DNA of 25,468 nt from JASJHI01 sp965371355 (GTDB lineage: Bacteria; Actinomycetota; Acidimicrobiia; Acidimicrobiales; Ilumatobacteraceae). The stretch is taken from NCBI GenBank assembly GCA_965371355.1, contig CBDUYD010000023.1, positions 1 through 25,468 of the forward strand, in the 5' to 3' direction. The notes under the pieces were generated by a model, which did not search any database, was not told the DNA's origin, and saw nothing but the letters and a program-made list of their open reading frames with translations. Shown piece by piece: positions 6,723 through 15,103 of the stretch (its first letter is position 1; each line of letters starts with the position of its first letter). A program made the position numbers and the translations under genes.

Positions 6723-7544
6723 CTATGCGAACGAGGCGACGAGCGCGGCCGTCGCCACCGGTTCGACGAACGGCCAGAAGTGGTCGGTGTCGGGGAGCTC
6801 GACCAGCTTCCCGTTCGGCAGTCGCTCGGCGACCATCGGCGCGACGGTCGCGGGCCCCTGGCCGTCAGCGCTGGCGATGACCACGACCGGGGTCTCGATC
6901 TGCGGGAGTAGGTCCCACGTGGGATGACTCCAGCTCGACTCGAATGTGCGCGCCTCGTGTTCGGGGTCGCACTTGAGGCGCACACCCTCGGGGGCCGGCC
7001 GGAATCCGTGGGCGACGTACAGCCTGAGCACGTCGTGGTCGAAGTCGTTCATCGGCGGCTTGGAGGCATAGTTCTCGAGCGCGTCGTCGAACGATGGGAA
7101 CGAGGCGCGGCGGCGTCGGGAACGTTCGGCGAGATCCGACCGCGGGGCCTCGGGCAAAGCGGTGTCGGACGGGAACACGATCGGCTCGAATGCGACGATC
7201 ACGTCGAACAGGTCGGGGCGTCGAGCCGCCGCCATCAGCAGCGCGGCGCCACCCATCGAATGGCCGAATCCGACGAGTCCACCCGACGGGGCGATCGCTT
7301 CGACGACCGCTGTCGCGTCGTCGCCGTAGCGCGTCCAGTCGACCGCCCAGTCGTCGGGGCGGGCGGTCGCACCGTGTCCCCGGTGGTCGATCGCGAACAC
7401 CTCGAATCGGTCGGTCAGTTCGTCGGCGATCGGCAGGTAGCAGTAGCCGTGGAACCCGGTGGCGTGCGAGAACAGCAGTGGGCGACCCTGCCCGCCGAAT
7501 TGATGGACGGCGATATTGACGTGGTCGGAGGAGGGAACCCGCAC
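6723..7544 (-). CDS. alpha/beta hydrolase
   Basis: A 273-aa alpha/beta-hydrolase fold protein. The oxyanion-hole region is FSHATGFHG, DHRGHG follows strand 4, and the nucleophile elbow is GHSMGG. A late Asp in a VVIASADGQG context and the histidine in PDTDHFWPF complete the probable triad. The catalytic pattern fits esterases, epoxide hydrolases or C-C bond hydrolases; the substrate is not predictable. The start is the GTG at 7544, the only in-frame start near the fold; GGGGAG touches it directly, closer than usual. It is the last gene of a minus-strand run with the LapA-domain protein 51 nt upstream and the acyl-CoA dehydrogenase before that. Its stop is 5 nt from the convergent MscS stop. 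Confidence 0.88.
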   Translation of the reverse strand: MRVPSSDHVNIAVHQFGGQGRPLLFSHATGFHGYCYLPIADELTDRFEVFAIDHRGHGATARPDDWAVDWTRYGDDATAVVEAIAPSGGLVGFGHSMGGAALLMAAARRPDLFDVIVAFEPIVFPSDTALPEAPRSDLAERSRRRRASFPSFDDALENYASKPPMNDFDHDVLRLYVAHGFRPAPEGVRLKCDPEHEARTFESSWSHPTWDLLPQIETPVVVIASADGQGPATVAPMVAERLPNGKLVELPDTDHFWPFVEPVATAALVASFA

Positions 7545-7595
7545 CTCCCCAGTCTCGCCGCCCCGGCAGCGAGGGTCGAATCGGTAGGGCGGTCG

Positions 7596-7856
7596 TCAGT
7601 CGCTGCGGCGCTCCTTGCGGCGGCGCAGCCACATCTGGAGCAGCCTGTCGAGCGCCATGCCCAGGACGATCGCGATCAGGATGACGATCCACAAGTTGCC
7701 CTCGACGTTGAAGAAGAGGAACTTGATCTCCGTCGATTGGTTGTTCTGGAGGATGAAGACGAGGCTGATCACGCCGACGGCGACCAATCCGATCAGAAGA
7801 GGCGATATCCCGCCGTCATCGTCGCCGCCCTGCTTCCATCCCTCGTCGTGGCTCAT
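7596..7856 (-). CDS. LapA-domain (DUF1049) small membrane protein
   Basis: An 86-aa protein with two membrane helices (about residues 17-36 and 53-71). Between and around them is the pattern FILQNNQSTEIKFLFF...GNLWIVILIAIVLGMALDRLL typical of the LapA / DUF1049 domain. The C-terminus is strongly basic (RRRKERR), which would sit in the cytoplasm. In E. coli LapA helps regulate lipopolysaccharide assembly through LapB; actinobacteria lack that pathway, so the role here is unknown. The ATG overlaps the stop of the acyl-CoA dehydrogenase gene by 4 nt (ATGA) and has GAGGAG 4 nt upstream, so the two are translationally coupled. Confidence 0.88.
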   Translation of the reverse strand: MSHDEGWKQGGDDDGGISPLLIGLVAVGVISLVFILQNNQSTEIKFLFFNVEGNLWIVILIAIVLGMALDRLLQMWLRRRKERRSD

Positions 7857-9004
7857 CGTGCTCCTCGGTGACCGTCGTTCGGATTCGGCGGGGCCTTTGG
7901 TTCCCTTGGCAGGCCCAACAGGCGTTCCCCGATGATGTTGCGCTGTACCTGGCTCGTCCCCCCGGCGATTCGGCCGCCTGGTGCGGCAAGCATGCCAGAC
8001 GCGTCCGGGCCGTCAAGCGTGCCCTCCGCCGCCGCGAGGTCGCCGCGCAGCATCGACACATCGAACATCATCTCGGTGATCCCCAGCTTCATCAGCGACG
8101 CGGCGGTCGATGCGATCGCCCCCTGGCGTTGGGCCATCACCTTCAGAGCCGTGCCTCGGGAGACGAGATCGGCGAGGCGTTGTCGTGAGAACACGTCGAG
8201 CGAGCGGTCGTCGCCGAGCGCGGTCATCTGCGCGAGACGCCGTTCGAGCCCGATGATCGACGTGCCGATGTGTCCCCGCTCGCTCGTCAGCACGGCCATG
8301 CCGACTCCCCACCCGCCGTGTAGCGGGCCGAGGAGATGATCGACCGGGAGCTCGACGTCGGTGAAGAACACCTCGTCGAACTCGGCCTCGCCGGTCATCT
8401 GCCTGAGTGGTCGGATCTCGACGCCGGGGAGGTTCATCGGCATCACGAAGAACGAGATGCCCTCGTGCTTGGGTGCCTCGTCGAGCGACCGGGTGCGCGC
8501 CATCAGGATCCCGTGGCTGCTGTAGCGGCCACCCGAGCACCACACCTTCTGGCCGCTGATGATGTAGCGGTCGCCGTCGAGGTCGGCGCGCGTCGAGAGC
8601 GAGGCGAGGTCGCTCCCGGCGCCGGGCTCGGAGAACAACTGGCACCAGACCTGTTCCGCGGCCAGTGTCGCAGGGAGATGGGCGGCCTGCAGTTCCGGGG
8701 TTCCGTAACGCAGCAGCGCGCCTCCGGCGAGCACCAGCCCGACCATGTTGAGCGCGGCCGGCACGCCCGCGCGGGCACACTCGAGCTGCCAGGCAGCGTT
8801 GTGTTCGGGCGTCAGCCCGCGCCCGCCGAATCGGGTCGGCCAGTGGATCCCGGCGAAGCCGGCGGCGTGGATCAGCCTTTGCCACGCGATGCCCGGCTCG
8901 ATCATGTCCGGCGGACAGATCGCGCCGTAGTCGCGCGGTGCGCCGGCCGCGTGCTCGGCGAGCCAATCGGCAGCCGAGGTCTGGTACGTGTCGACCGTGA
9001 TCAT
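7853..9004 (-). CDS. acyl-CoA dehydrogenase
   Basis: A 383-aa FAD-dependent acyl-CoA dehydrogenase, close to the usual family length. The N-terminal helical domain ends near FGGRGLTPEH. The middle beta domain has FSEPGAGSDLASLSTRA (FAD and substrate contacts) and ISGQKVWCSGG. The C-terminal domain ends with GGTSQVQRNIIGERLLGLPREP, the conserved FAD-binding end of actinobacterial FadE proteins. It would introduce the alpha,beta double bond in an acyl-CoA or a sterol side-chain-CoA. No catalytic Glu was assigned with certainty. CATGAT lies 6 nt before the ATG at 9004, a weak match to the leaderless pattern. It is the first gene of a run with the LapA-domain protein and the hydrolase. Confidence 0.93.
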   Translation of the reverse strand: MITVDTYQTSAADWLAEHAAGAPRDYGAICPPDMIEPGIAWQRLIHAAGFAGIHWPTRFGGRGLTPEHNAAWQLECARAGVPAALNMVGLVLAGGALLRYGTPELQAAHLPATLAAEQVWCQLFSEPGAGSDLASLSTRADLDGDRYIISGQKVWCSGGRYSSHGILMARTRSLDEAPKHEGISFFVMPMNLPGVEIRPLRQMTGEAEFDEVFFTDVELPVDHLLGPLHGGWGVGMAVLTSERGHIGTSIIGLERRLAQMTALGDDRSLDVFSRQRLADLVSRGTALKVMAQRQGAIASTAASLMKLGITEMMFDVSMLRGDLAAAEGTLDGPDASGMLAAPGGRIAGGTSQVQRNIIGERLLGLPREPKAPPNPNDGHRGAR

Positions 9005-9110
9005 CGGGCAATCATGGATCAGCTGCCCGCCGATCGGCGAGGTGGCCCGGCTTGACAGGGCGGACCTGCCGAGTGGATCGGCCGCGTGGATCTGAAGGGC
9101 GGGCCGGAGA

Positions 9111-10007
9111 TCAGCGGAGCGCGTCGAGGAACAGCTTGGTCTCGTCGGCGATGCCGACCGGCACCGCGTAACCCTCGCGGTCGGTGATCGTCGACCAGTT
9201 GTCGCGCACGTCCTCGGGCGACAGGTCGGTGCCGCCCGCGTAGCCGGTGCACTCGGCGATGAAGACCTCGGCCACCCGGCCGCCGCCGACCGAGTAGAGC
9301 CGCCCGGTCGAGTCGCACGACTCGTGGGCGAGGTAGGTGACGAGCGGCGAGATCAGCTCGGGCGCGACCTTGTCGGCGAGCGGGCCGAGCACGTCCTCGG
9401 TCATCCTCGTGTACGCCAGTGGAGCGATCGCGTTCGCCCTGATGTCGTACTTCGCCCCTTCGACGGCGAGCACCTTGGTGAAGCCCACGAGGCCCATCTT
9501 GGCGGCGCCGTAGTTCGCCTGGCCGAAGTTGCCGAACACGCCGGCCGCCGACGAGGTGGAGACCACCCGGCCGTAGCCCTGTTCGCGCATCATCTTCCAA
9601 GCGGGCAGGGTGACGTTGAACGCCCCGCGGAGGTGGACCTCGAACACTGCGTCGTACATATCGGGCGTCATGTTGTGGAACGATTTATCGCGCAGGATCC
9701 CGGCGTTGTTGATCACGATGTCGACCTTGCCGAAGGCGTCGACGGCCGACTGCACGATCGATTCGCCGCCCTCGGGAGTCGCGACCGAATCTGTGTTCGC
9801 GACGGCTTCGCCACCGGCGGCGACGATCTCGTCGACGACGAGCTGGGCGGCGCCCTTGTCGCTTCCCGTGCCGTCGACCGCGCCTCCGAGGTCGTTCACG
9901 ACGATCAATGCGCCGCGGTCGGCCATCATCAGCGCGTGCTCGCGCCCGAGGCCACCCCCCGCCCCGGTGATGATCGCTACCCTTCCGTCGAATCCGAGAT
10001 CGCTCAT
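9111..10007 (-). CDS. SDR, MFE-2-like (3R)-hydroxyacyl-CoA dehydrogenase
   Basis: A 298-aa SDR resembling the dehydrogenase domain of peroxisomal multifunctional enzyme 2 (HSD17B4). The glycine motif is TGAGGGLGREHA; VVNDLGG follows strand 2, with an Asp that favours NAD. NNAGILRDKSF and the active site STSSAAG...GNFGQANYGAAK are near-diagnostic for this subgroup. The C-terminal ~60 residues (DLSPEDVRDNWSTITD...) also match that subgroup and are absent in short FabG-like SDRs. It would oxidise 3-hydroxyacyl-CoA in beta-oxidation or steroid side-chain breakdown. The start at 10007 is supported by TAGCGT seven nt upstream. The acyl-CoA dehydrogenase follows 106 nt downstream on the same strand, which fits a shared pathway. 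Confidence 0.92.
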   Translation of the reverse strand: MSDLGFDGRVAIITGAGGGLGREHALMMADRGALIVVNDLGGAVDGTGSDKGAAQLVVDEIVAAGGEAVANTDSVATPEGGESIVQSAVDAFGKVDIVINNAGILRDKSFHNMTPDMYDAVFEVHLRGAFNVTLPAWKMMREQGYGRVVSTSSAAGVFGNFGQANYGAAKMGLVGFTKVLAVEGAKYDIRANAIAPLAYTRMTEDVLGPLADKVAPELISPLVTYLAHESCDSTGRLYSVGGGRVAEVFIAECTGYAGGTDLSPEDVRDNWSTITDREGYAVPVGIADETKLFLDALR

Positions 10008-10014
10008 CGGCCGA

Positions 10015-10020
10015 ACGCTA
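10015..10020 (-). promoter_or_regulatory. candidate leaderless -10 hexamer (TAGCGT)
   Basis: On the minus strand TAGCGT ends exactly 7 nt before the ATG of the 3-hydroxyacyl-CoA dehydrogenase gene at 10007. No clear -35 hexamer was seen. Confidence 0.5.
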
Positions 10021-10101
10021 CCGGCGGGTAACCGGACACCACGAACGCTCGATCTCGATCGGTCGTCGCCTCGTTCGACGATCCGGCCTCGGTCGGTCCG
10101 A

Positions 10102-10120
10102 GAGGGGAGGACGCTCCCTC
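10102..10120. terminator. candidate hairpin downstream of GH65 gene
   Basis: GAGGGGAG (10102-10109) pairs with CTCCCTC (10114-10120) around a GACG loop, with one bulged G. It lies about 100 nt past the GH65 stop in a 214-nt intergenic stretch. There is no T-tract, so intrinsic termination is uncertain. Confidence 0.3.
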
Positions 10121-10126
10121 CAAGAC

Positions 10127-10150
10127 CTCGGCCAAGATCTCGGCCACGAT
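10127..10150. repeat. 12-bp tandem direct repeat in intergenic region
   Basis: CTCGGCCAAGAT (10127-10138) is followed at once by CTCGGCCACGAT (10139-10150), one mismatch. It lies between the GH65 stop and the promoter of the 3-hydroxyacyl-CoA dehydrogenase gene. It may be a regulator site or simple slippage; nothing in the sequence decides. Confidence 0.5.
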
Positions 10151-10221
10151 CTGGGCGCGATCTGTTCGGGCGAGCGGAACTCGGCCGCCCCGGATCGATC
10201 GTCGGTCGGCCGATTGCGCCG

Positions 10222-12609
10222 TCAGTTTTCGGGGCGTCGGGCGATCGGCAGGTCGTACGACGTGCCGGCGGTGATGAGGACCTCGTTCTCGCCGTCGCGC
10301 AGCACGAGCCCCTCGCCGTCGACGACGGTGATCTCGCAGCGCTCGTGGTCGATGTCGACGCGGATCAGCGACGAGTGACGGCGCAGATTGAAGCTGACCC
10401 GCTCCCACGCGCTGGGGATCCGCGGTGAGAAGCGGATGTGATCGCCGCTCTCGCGCATCCCCGCGAACCCGTGGACGATCCCCGCCCACACACCTCCGGC
10501 GGAGGCGACGTGGATCCCCTGGGTGGTGTTCCCTTGCGAATCGCAGAGGTCGAGGTAGAGGGCGCGATGGAAGTAGTCGAGCGCCAACTCGTCGTATCCG
10601 ACATCGGCCGCGACGATCGCCTGGGCGCAGGCCGACAGCGACGAGTCGCCGGTCGTGATCGGGTCGTAGTAGTCGAAGTTGCGGCGCTTCTGTTCGATCG
10701 TGAAGTTCTCGCTGCGGAGGAACATCGCCAGCACGACGTCTGCCTGCTTGAGCACCTGATGGCGGTAGATCACCAGCGGGTGGTAGTTGAGCAGGAGTGG
10801 GTAGTCCTCGGGAGGGGTCTCGTCCCACCGCCACGGTTCGAGCTCGAGGAACGTCGAGTCCTGGGGGTGGATCCCGAGGCGTTCGTCGTAGGGGATGAAC
10901 ATCGCATCGGCGGCAGCGTCCCAGGCGTCGAGCTCGGCAAGGTCGAGCGACGTCGTACGGCAGAGCGCGAGGAACGCCTCGTGATTCCATTCCGCGAGCA
11001 GCCGTACCGTCCGCGCCGCATAGCGCAGGTTGAAGCGGGCCATCAGGTTCGTGTAAGCGTTGTCGTTGACGACCGTGGTGTACTCGTCGGGACCTGTGAC
11101 CCGGTGGATGTGGAACGTGTCGGAGCCGTTGCTCGCGAAGAACCCGAGGTCGACCCACAGCCTGGCGGTCTCGACGAGGATCTCGGCGCCCTCGCGGGCG
11201 AGGAAGTCGATGTCGCCCGAGGCCTCGAGATAGCGCCGCAGCGCGAACACGACCGCCGCGTTGATGTGGTATTGCGCGGTGCCGGCGGCATAGTAGGCGG
11301 ACGCCTCTTCGCCGTTGATCGTTCGCCACGGGTACAGCGCGCCGCTCTGACTCATCACCTCCGCCCGGTAGCGGGCGGCGCCGAGCATGCGCCACCGGAA
11401 CCGGATCATCTTGCGGGCGGCCTCGGGATCGATGTAGGAGAGGAACGGCACGACGTAGACCTCGCTGTCCCAGAAGTAGTGGCCGTCGTATCCGCCGCCG
11501 GTCACCCCCTTCGCGGCGATGCCGTGTTCGTGCGTGCAGGCCGATGCCTGCGCCAACTCGAACAGGTTGAAGCGGAGCGCCTGCTGCGCTTGCTCGTCGC
11601 CGACCAGCTCGATGTCGGCGACCGCCCAGTAGTCGTCGAGGTACTCGGACTGTTCGGCGAGGAGTTGATCGAGGCCGTCCTCCTCGGCGCGCTGCAGCGT
11701 TCGCGAACAGCGGTCGAGGAGTTCGTCGGTCGGCACCCCCCGCGACGAGTGGTACGTCGCGAACTTCACGAGTCGGACCGCCAGTCCCGGGGTCGCGCGG
11801 ACCTCGAAGACGGTCTTCACGATGTCGTCGTCGACATCGGTCTGCACCGTCGACTGGCACGTTGTGTCGAGCAGGTGGCGGATGCCGCACGCGAGCGTCA
11901 TCCGGCTGTTGTGGCAGCGGTAGCTGAGGATCGTCTCGTCACCGTTCTCGCGGCGTCCTCGCGGTTCGAGCACACGTTGGTCGAACTTCCGCGCCCTGCG
12001 CGGATCGAGACCCTCGCCGAGCGCAGCGTCTTGGACGTGGTACTCGTCCTCGCCATCTTGGCGGTTGAGGAGCTGTGAGGAGATGACGATCGGCGCCGCG
12101 GCGTCGAGCAGGGTGACCTCCATCGTCATCACGGCGAGATGACGATGCACGAAGCTGACCATGCGTTGCGAGCGGACCCGGACGCGCTTTCCGGCGGGCG
12201 TGCGCCAGATCAGATCGCGGGTCATGATCCCCGTGCGGAAATCGAGCGAACGCTCGTAGTGGTCGAGGTCGGCGTCGGTGAGGAGCAACGGCTCGTCATC
12301 GACGTAGAGCTTGACCAGCTTGGCGTCGGGCACGTTGACGATCGTCTGGCCGGTCTTGGCGAACCCGAAGGCGTCTTCGGCGTGCTGGATCGGCCACGTC
12401 TCGTGGAAGCCGTTCAGATAGGTGCCGTGGCTGTGCGCGTCGCGCCCCTCCTCGGGGTTGCCGCGCATGCCGAGATATCCGTTGCCGACCCCGAACAGGG
12501 TCTCGGTGTGTCCGAGGTCGCGATCGGAGTACTCGGTCTCGACGAGCCGCCATGGTTCGACCGGGAACCGATGGGTGGGCAGACCGGTGGGAACGGCGTG
12601 CTGGTTCAT
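10222..12609 (-). CDS. GH65 family disaccharide phosphorylase (maltose/kojibiose/trehalose type)
   Basis: A 795-aa GH65 enzyme. The N-terminal beta-sandwich opens with the family pattern ETLFGVGNGYLGMRGNPEEG. The (alpha/alpha)6 barrel carries the general acid Glu509 in TGPDEYTTVVNDNAYTN. The phosphate loop regions RHQVLKQADVVLAM, TTGDSSLS and GNTTQGIHVASAGGVW are intact. A small C-terminal beta domain ends the protein. Such enzymes split an alpha-glucoside with phosphate, with inversion, giving beta-glucose-1-phosphate. The ATG overlaps the stop of the HAD gene by 4 nt; that partner would isomerise the product to glucose-6-phosphate. Mycobacteria have the same pair (Rv3400-Rv3401 in M. tuberculosis, from memory). 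Which disaccharide is used cannot be read reliably. The open frame continues upstream across the HAD gene, but only from 12609 is it GH65 sequence. Confidence 0.93.
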   Translation of the reverse strand: MNQHAVPTGLPTHRFPVEPWRLVETEYSDRDLGHTETLFGVGNGYLGMRGNPEEGRDAHSHGTYLNGFHETWPIQHAEDAFGFAKTGQTIVNVPDAKLVKLYVDDEPLLLTDADLDHYERSLDFRTGIMTRDLIWRTPAGKRVRVRSQRMVSFVHRHLAVMTMEVTLLDAAAPIVISSQLLNRQDGEDEYHVQDAALGEGLDPRRARKFDQRVLEPRGRRENGDETILSYRCHNSRMTLACGIRHLLDTTCQSTVQTDVDDDIVKTVFEVRATPGLAVRLVKFATYHSSRGVPTDELLDRCSRTLQRAEEDGLDQLLAEQSEYLDDYWAVADIELVGDEQAQQALRFNLFELAQASACTHEHGIAAKGVTGGGYDGHYFWDSEVYVVPFLSYIDPEAARKMIRFRWRMLGAARYRAEVMSQSGALYPWRTINGEEASAYYAAGTAQYHINAAVVFALRRYLEASGDIDFLAREGAEILVETARLWVDLGFFASNGSDTFHIHRVTGPDEYTTVVNDNAYTNLMARFNLRYAARTVRLLAEWNHEAFLALCRTTSLDLAELDAWDAAADAMFIPYDERLGIHPQDSTFLELEPWRWDETPPEDYPLLLNYHPLVIYRHQVLKQADVVLAMFLRSENFTIEQKRRNFDYYDPITTGDSSLSACAQAIVAADVGYDELALDYFHRALYLDLCDSQGNTTQGIHVASAGGVWAGIVHGFAGMRESGDHIRFSPRIPSAWERVSFNLRRHSSLIRVDIDHERCEITVVDGEGLVLRDGENEVLITAGTSYDLPIARRPEN

Positions 12610-13373
12610 GCCCGATCCGCTTCGGGGAGCAGGCGGTCGAGGTCGTCGACGACGAACGAGGCCCCGTTGTCGAGCAGCGCCTCGGCGCCGGCTCCCCGGT
12701 CGACGCCGATCACGACAGCGAAGCCACCGGCCGCACCGGCGGCGACACCGGAGTCGGCGTCCTCGACGACGACCGCACTCGACGGTTCGACCCCCAGCAG
12801 CGCGGCACCGAGCAGGAACGCGTCGGGTGCGGGTTTTCCGGCGAGTTGCTCCTCGGCGATGACCACACCGTCGATCACCACGCCGAAGCGATCGGCGAGG
12901 CCGGCGGCGCGCAGCACGGTCTTCGCGTTCTTCGAAGACGACACGATTGCCGACGGCACACCGAGTCGCTCGAGCAGCCCCAGGGTCGCCAGTGAGCCCG
13001 GAAACGGAGCGATTCCGGCGTCGTCGAGCAGGTCGTTGAACAGCACGTTCTTGCGGTTGCCGAGCGCGCATATCGTGTCGCTTCCCGGTGGGTCGTCGGG
13101 ATCTCCGTACGGGAGATCGATACCCCGCGAGGCGAGGAACGCCTGCACGCCGGCGTGGCGTGGCCGCCCGTTGATCGTGGCCAGATAGTCGGCCTCGGTG
13201 TAGTGGAAGTCGGCGAACAGGCCAGCCCACGCCCGCTCGTGCAGCGCGGACGTGGGCGTGATCACGCCGTCGAGGTCGAACAGCACTCCTGCGTGGTCGC
13301 CCCATGCGAAGGAGTCCGCTGCTAAGGATTTGGCATCGGAAGAATTGGGGGTCTGCCCCGCGGATGAACCCAC
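12606..13373 (-). CDS. HAD-superfamily beta-phosphoglucomutase-like phosphatase
   Basis: A 255-aa HAD hydrolase of the beta-phosphoglucomutase subgroup. Motif I is FDLDGVITPTS, with nucleophile Asp33 and acid/base Asp35. The helical cap follows (TINGRPRHAGVQAFL, a substrate-specificity loop). Motif II is IVSSSKN, motif III is the Lys in AGKPAPDAF, and motif IV is VVEDADSGV. A second Asp two residues after the first, plus the cap motif, favours a mutase over a simple phosphatase. It would convert beta-glucose-1-phosphate to glucose-6-phosphate for the overlapping GH65 gene. The GTG at 13373 is preceded 6 nt upstream by TAGCAT, suggesting a leaderless transcript. About 27 poorly ordered residues precede the fold. 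Confidence 0.92.
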   Translation of the reverse strand: MGSSAGQTPNSSDAKSLAADSFAWGDHAGVLFDLDGVITPTSALHERAWAGLFADFHYTEADYLATINGRPRHAGVQAFLASRGIDLPYGDPDDPPGSDTICALGNRKNVLFNDLLDDAGIAPFPGSLATLGLLERLGVPSAIVSSSKNAKTVLRAAGLADRFGVVIDGVVIAEEQLAGKPAPDAFLLGAALLGVEPSSAVVVEDADSGVAAGAAGGFAVVIGVDRGAGAEALLDNGASFVVDDLDRLLPEADRA

Positions 13374-13379
13374 GGCGTG

Positions 13380-13385
13380 ATGCTA
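13380..13385 (-). promoter_or_regulatory. candidate leaderless -10 hexamer (TAGCAT)
   Basis: On the minus strand TAGCAT ends 6 nt before the GTG of the HAD gene at 13373. This would drive the HAD-GH65 pair separately from the acyl-CoA synthetase upstream. Confidence 0.45.
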
Positions 13386-13406
13386 TTGCACAGCCACGCC
13401 GGACGC

Positions 13407-13420
13407 CCCCAGCGCTGGGG
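13407..13420. terminator. perfect 14-bp palindrome between acyl-CoA synthetase and HAD genes
   Basis: CCCCAGCGCTGGGG is perfectly self-complementary. It directly follows the acyl-CoA synthetase stop (13421-13423) and lies about 20 nt upstream of the candidate HAD -10 hexamer. It could be a terminator stem, though there is no loop room or T-tract, or a dimeric repressor operator for the HAD-GH65 pair. The operator reading fits its position near the -35 region. Confidence 0.4.
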
Positions 13421-15067
13421 TCAGGTCGATCGCTCGACCGCCTCGGCCCGCAGGCCCTTGTAGTCGAGCTTGCCGTTGGCGGCCCGGCCGATCGCGTTGG
13501 TGGAGAGCACGCGCTTGGGAGCCTTGTACGCCGCGAGTCGCGACTTGACGTGCGCGATCAACTCGTCCGGATCGACGACATGACCCTCGCGGGGCTCGAC
13601 CAGTGCAGTGATCGCTTCTCCCCACTTCTCGTCGGGCACGCCGACGACCGCCGCGTCGGCCACCGACCCGTGCAGCTTCAGGCACTCCTCGACCTCTTCG
13701 GGATAGACCTTCTCGCCGCCGGTGTTGATGCACTGGCTGCCGCGCCCGAGAAGTGTGACCGTGCCGTCGGCCTCGACGGTGGCGTAGTCGCCCGGAATCG
13801 AGTACCGCATGCCGTCGATCACGACGAACGTCTGCGCCGACTTGGTCTCGTCCTTGTAGTAGCCGATCGGTGTGCGTCCGCGCAACGCGACGCGACCGAT
13901 GTCGCCCGAGCCGGGTTCGACGTCGGTGCCCTCGTCGGTGATCACCCTCGACTCGCGGCCCAACTCGAACTTCGCGGTGCCGCTCGACGACGACCCCTTC
14001 TTCGCATCGGTGGTCGCGCGGGTCGTCGTGTTCGTCGCCATCGAGATCGCTTCGCTCGAGCCGAGCGAGTCGACCATGATCAGCCGATCGTTGTGCGCGA
14101 GCAGGCCCTCCTTGGTGGCCTCGGACCACATGACCCCGGACGACACGATCACCCGCAAGGTCGAGATGTCCCACCGATCGGGATGCTCGTCGAGCGCGCG
14201 CAGGATCGGCTTGGCGAACGCGTCACCGACGATCGAGGTGGAATTGATCCGGTAGTGCTCGACCGCGTCGAGGAACTCCGCAGCGTCGAAGTGGCGACCC
14301 TCGAGCGTGGTGATGCTCCCGCCCACCATCAGGTTGCTGATCGCATTGAACATTCCCGTGCCGTGCATCAGCGGCGCTGCGGGTAGGTTCCGCGGACCCG
14401 GCTTGAGCACACGTTCGCCGGCCGCGTCGAGATCCTGCTCGGGTGGCATCCGGCGCTTGTTCGCCGCGTCGAGCGCTCCGAAGACGTCGTCCTGACGCCA
14501 CATCACACCCTTCGGCATTCCGGTCGTGCCACCGGTGTAGAGCAGGATCAGGTGGTCGCCGGATCGACCCCACGGGCCCGACACGTTCTCGTCGCCGCCC
14601 TCGAGTGCCGCCGGCTCGTACGGAACCGCCCACTCCGGACACGGACCGGATCCGTCGTCGACCCAGAACCAGCGACGCACCTTGGGGACGCGCGCACGCA
14701 CGTCGTCGCAGTGCTCGGCGAACGCGCCGTGGAACACGACGACCGTGGCATCCGCGTTGTCCCACAGGTAGACGAGTTCATCGGAGGCATAGCGGTAGTT
14801 CGTGTTGACGGTCGCGAAGCCGGCCTTGAACGCCGCGAACGACGCCTCGAGGTATTCGGGGCTGTTGTACAGGTAGAGCGCGAGCTTGTCCTGCTCGGCG
14901 ACCCCATCGATCCGCAGCAGCGCCGCGGCGACCCCGTTGGCCCGGCGGTTGAACTCGCCCCACGAGTGGACACGGTCGCCCTGCTGCTGCGCCAGCGCAT
15001 CGGGCAGACGGGCGCTGATCGTCTCCCAGAGGTCAGCGAAGTTCCAGCCGTGGGTCGTGGTGCTCAT
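13421..15067 (-). CDS. acyl-CoA synthetase (AMP-forming)
   Basis: A 548-aa member of the ANL adenylating superfamily. The P-loop-like motif LLYTGGTTGMPKG binds ATP phosphates. VDSLGSSEA is the A4-A5 region. GDYATVEADGTVTLLGRGSQCINTGGEKVYP spans the A7-A8 hinge. The catalytic Lys is in GRAANGKLDYKGL near the C-terminus. It activates a carboxylate as acyl-AMP and passes it to CoA, and resembles the FadD-type enzymes often found with actinobacterial lipid and steroid catabolism genes. The ATG at 15067 has TACCTT 8 nt upstream. The LLM oxidoreductase stop is 36 nt upstream on the same strand, so the two may be co-transcribed. The substrate chain is unknown. Confidence 0.93.
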   Translation of the reverse strand: MSTTTHGWNFADLWETISARLPDALAQQQGDRVHSWGEFNRRANGVAAALLRIDGVAEQDKLALYLYNSPEYLEASFAAFKAGFATVNTNYRYASDELVYLWDNADATVVVFHGAFAEHCDDVRARVPKVRRWFWVDDGSGPCPEWAVPYEPAALEGGDENVSGPWGRSGDHLILLYTGGTTGMPKGVMWRQDDVFGALDAANKRRMPPEQDLDAAGERVLKPGPRNLPAAPLMHGTGMFNAISNLMVGGSITTLEGRHFDAAEFLDAVEHYRINSTSIVGDAFAKPILRALDEHPDRWDISTLRVIVSSGVMWSEATKEGLLAHNDRLIMVDSLGSSEAISMATNTTTRATTDAKKGSSSSGTAKFELGRESRVITDEGTDVEPGSGDIGRVALRGRTPIGYYKDETKSAQTFVVIDGMRYSIPGDYATVEADGTVTLLGRGSQCINTGGEKVYPEEVEECLKLHGSVADAAVVGVPDEKWGEAITALVEPREGHVVDPDELIAHVKSRLAAYKAPKRVLSTNAIGRAANGKLDYKGLRAEAVERST

Positions 15068-15075
15068 CGTCGAGG

Positions 15076-15081
15076 AAGGTA
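15076..15081 (-). promoter_or_regulatory. candidate leaderless -10 hexamer (TACCTT)
   Basis: On the minus strand TACCTT ends 8 nt before the ATG of the acyl-CoA synthetase gene at 15067. It falls in the 36-nt gap after the LLM oxidoreductase gene. Confidence 0.4.
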
Positions 15082-15103
15082 GCGCCGTATCGCGGGACTC
15101 CGG

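Noticed and set aside
10438..12078. A 546-aa plus-strand open frame within the GH65 gene
   Set aside because: It is Val/Glu/Arg-rich antisense translation of the GH65 coding region and lacks any motif.
12610..13305. A 1027-aa reading of the GH65 gene extending through the HAD gene
   Set aside because: The added 232 residues are Arg-rich out-of-frame sequence of the HAD gene, which itself has all four HAD motifs in another frame; the GH65 fold starts at 12609.
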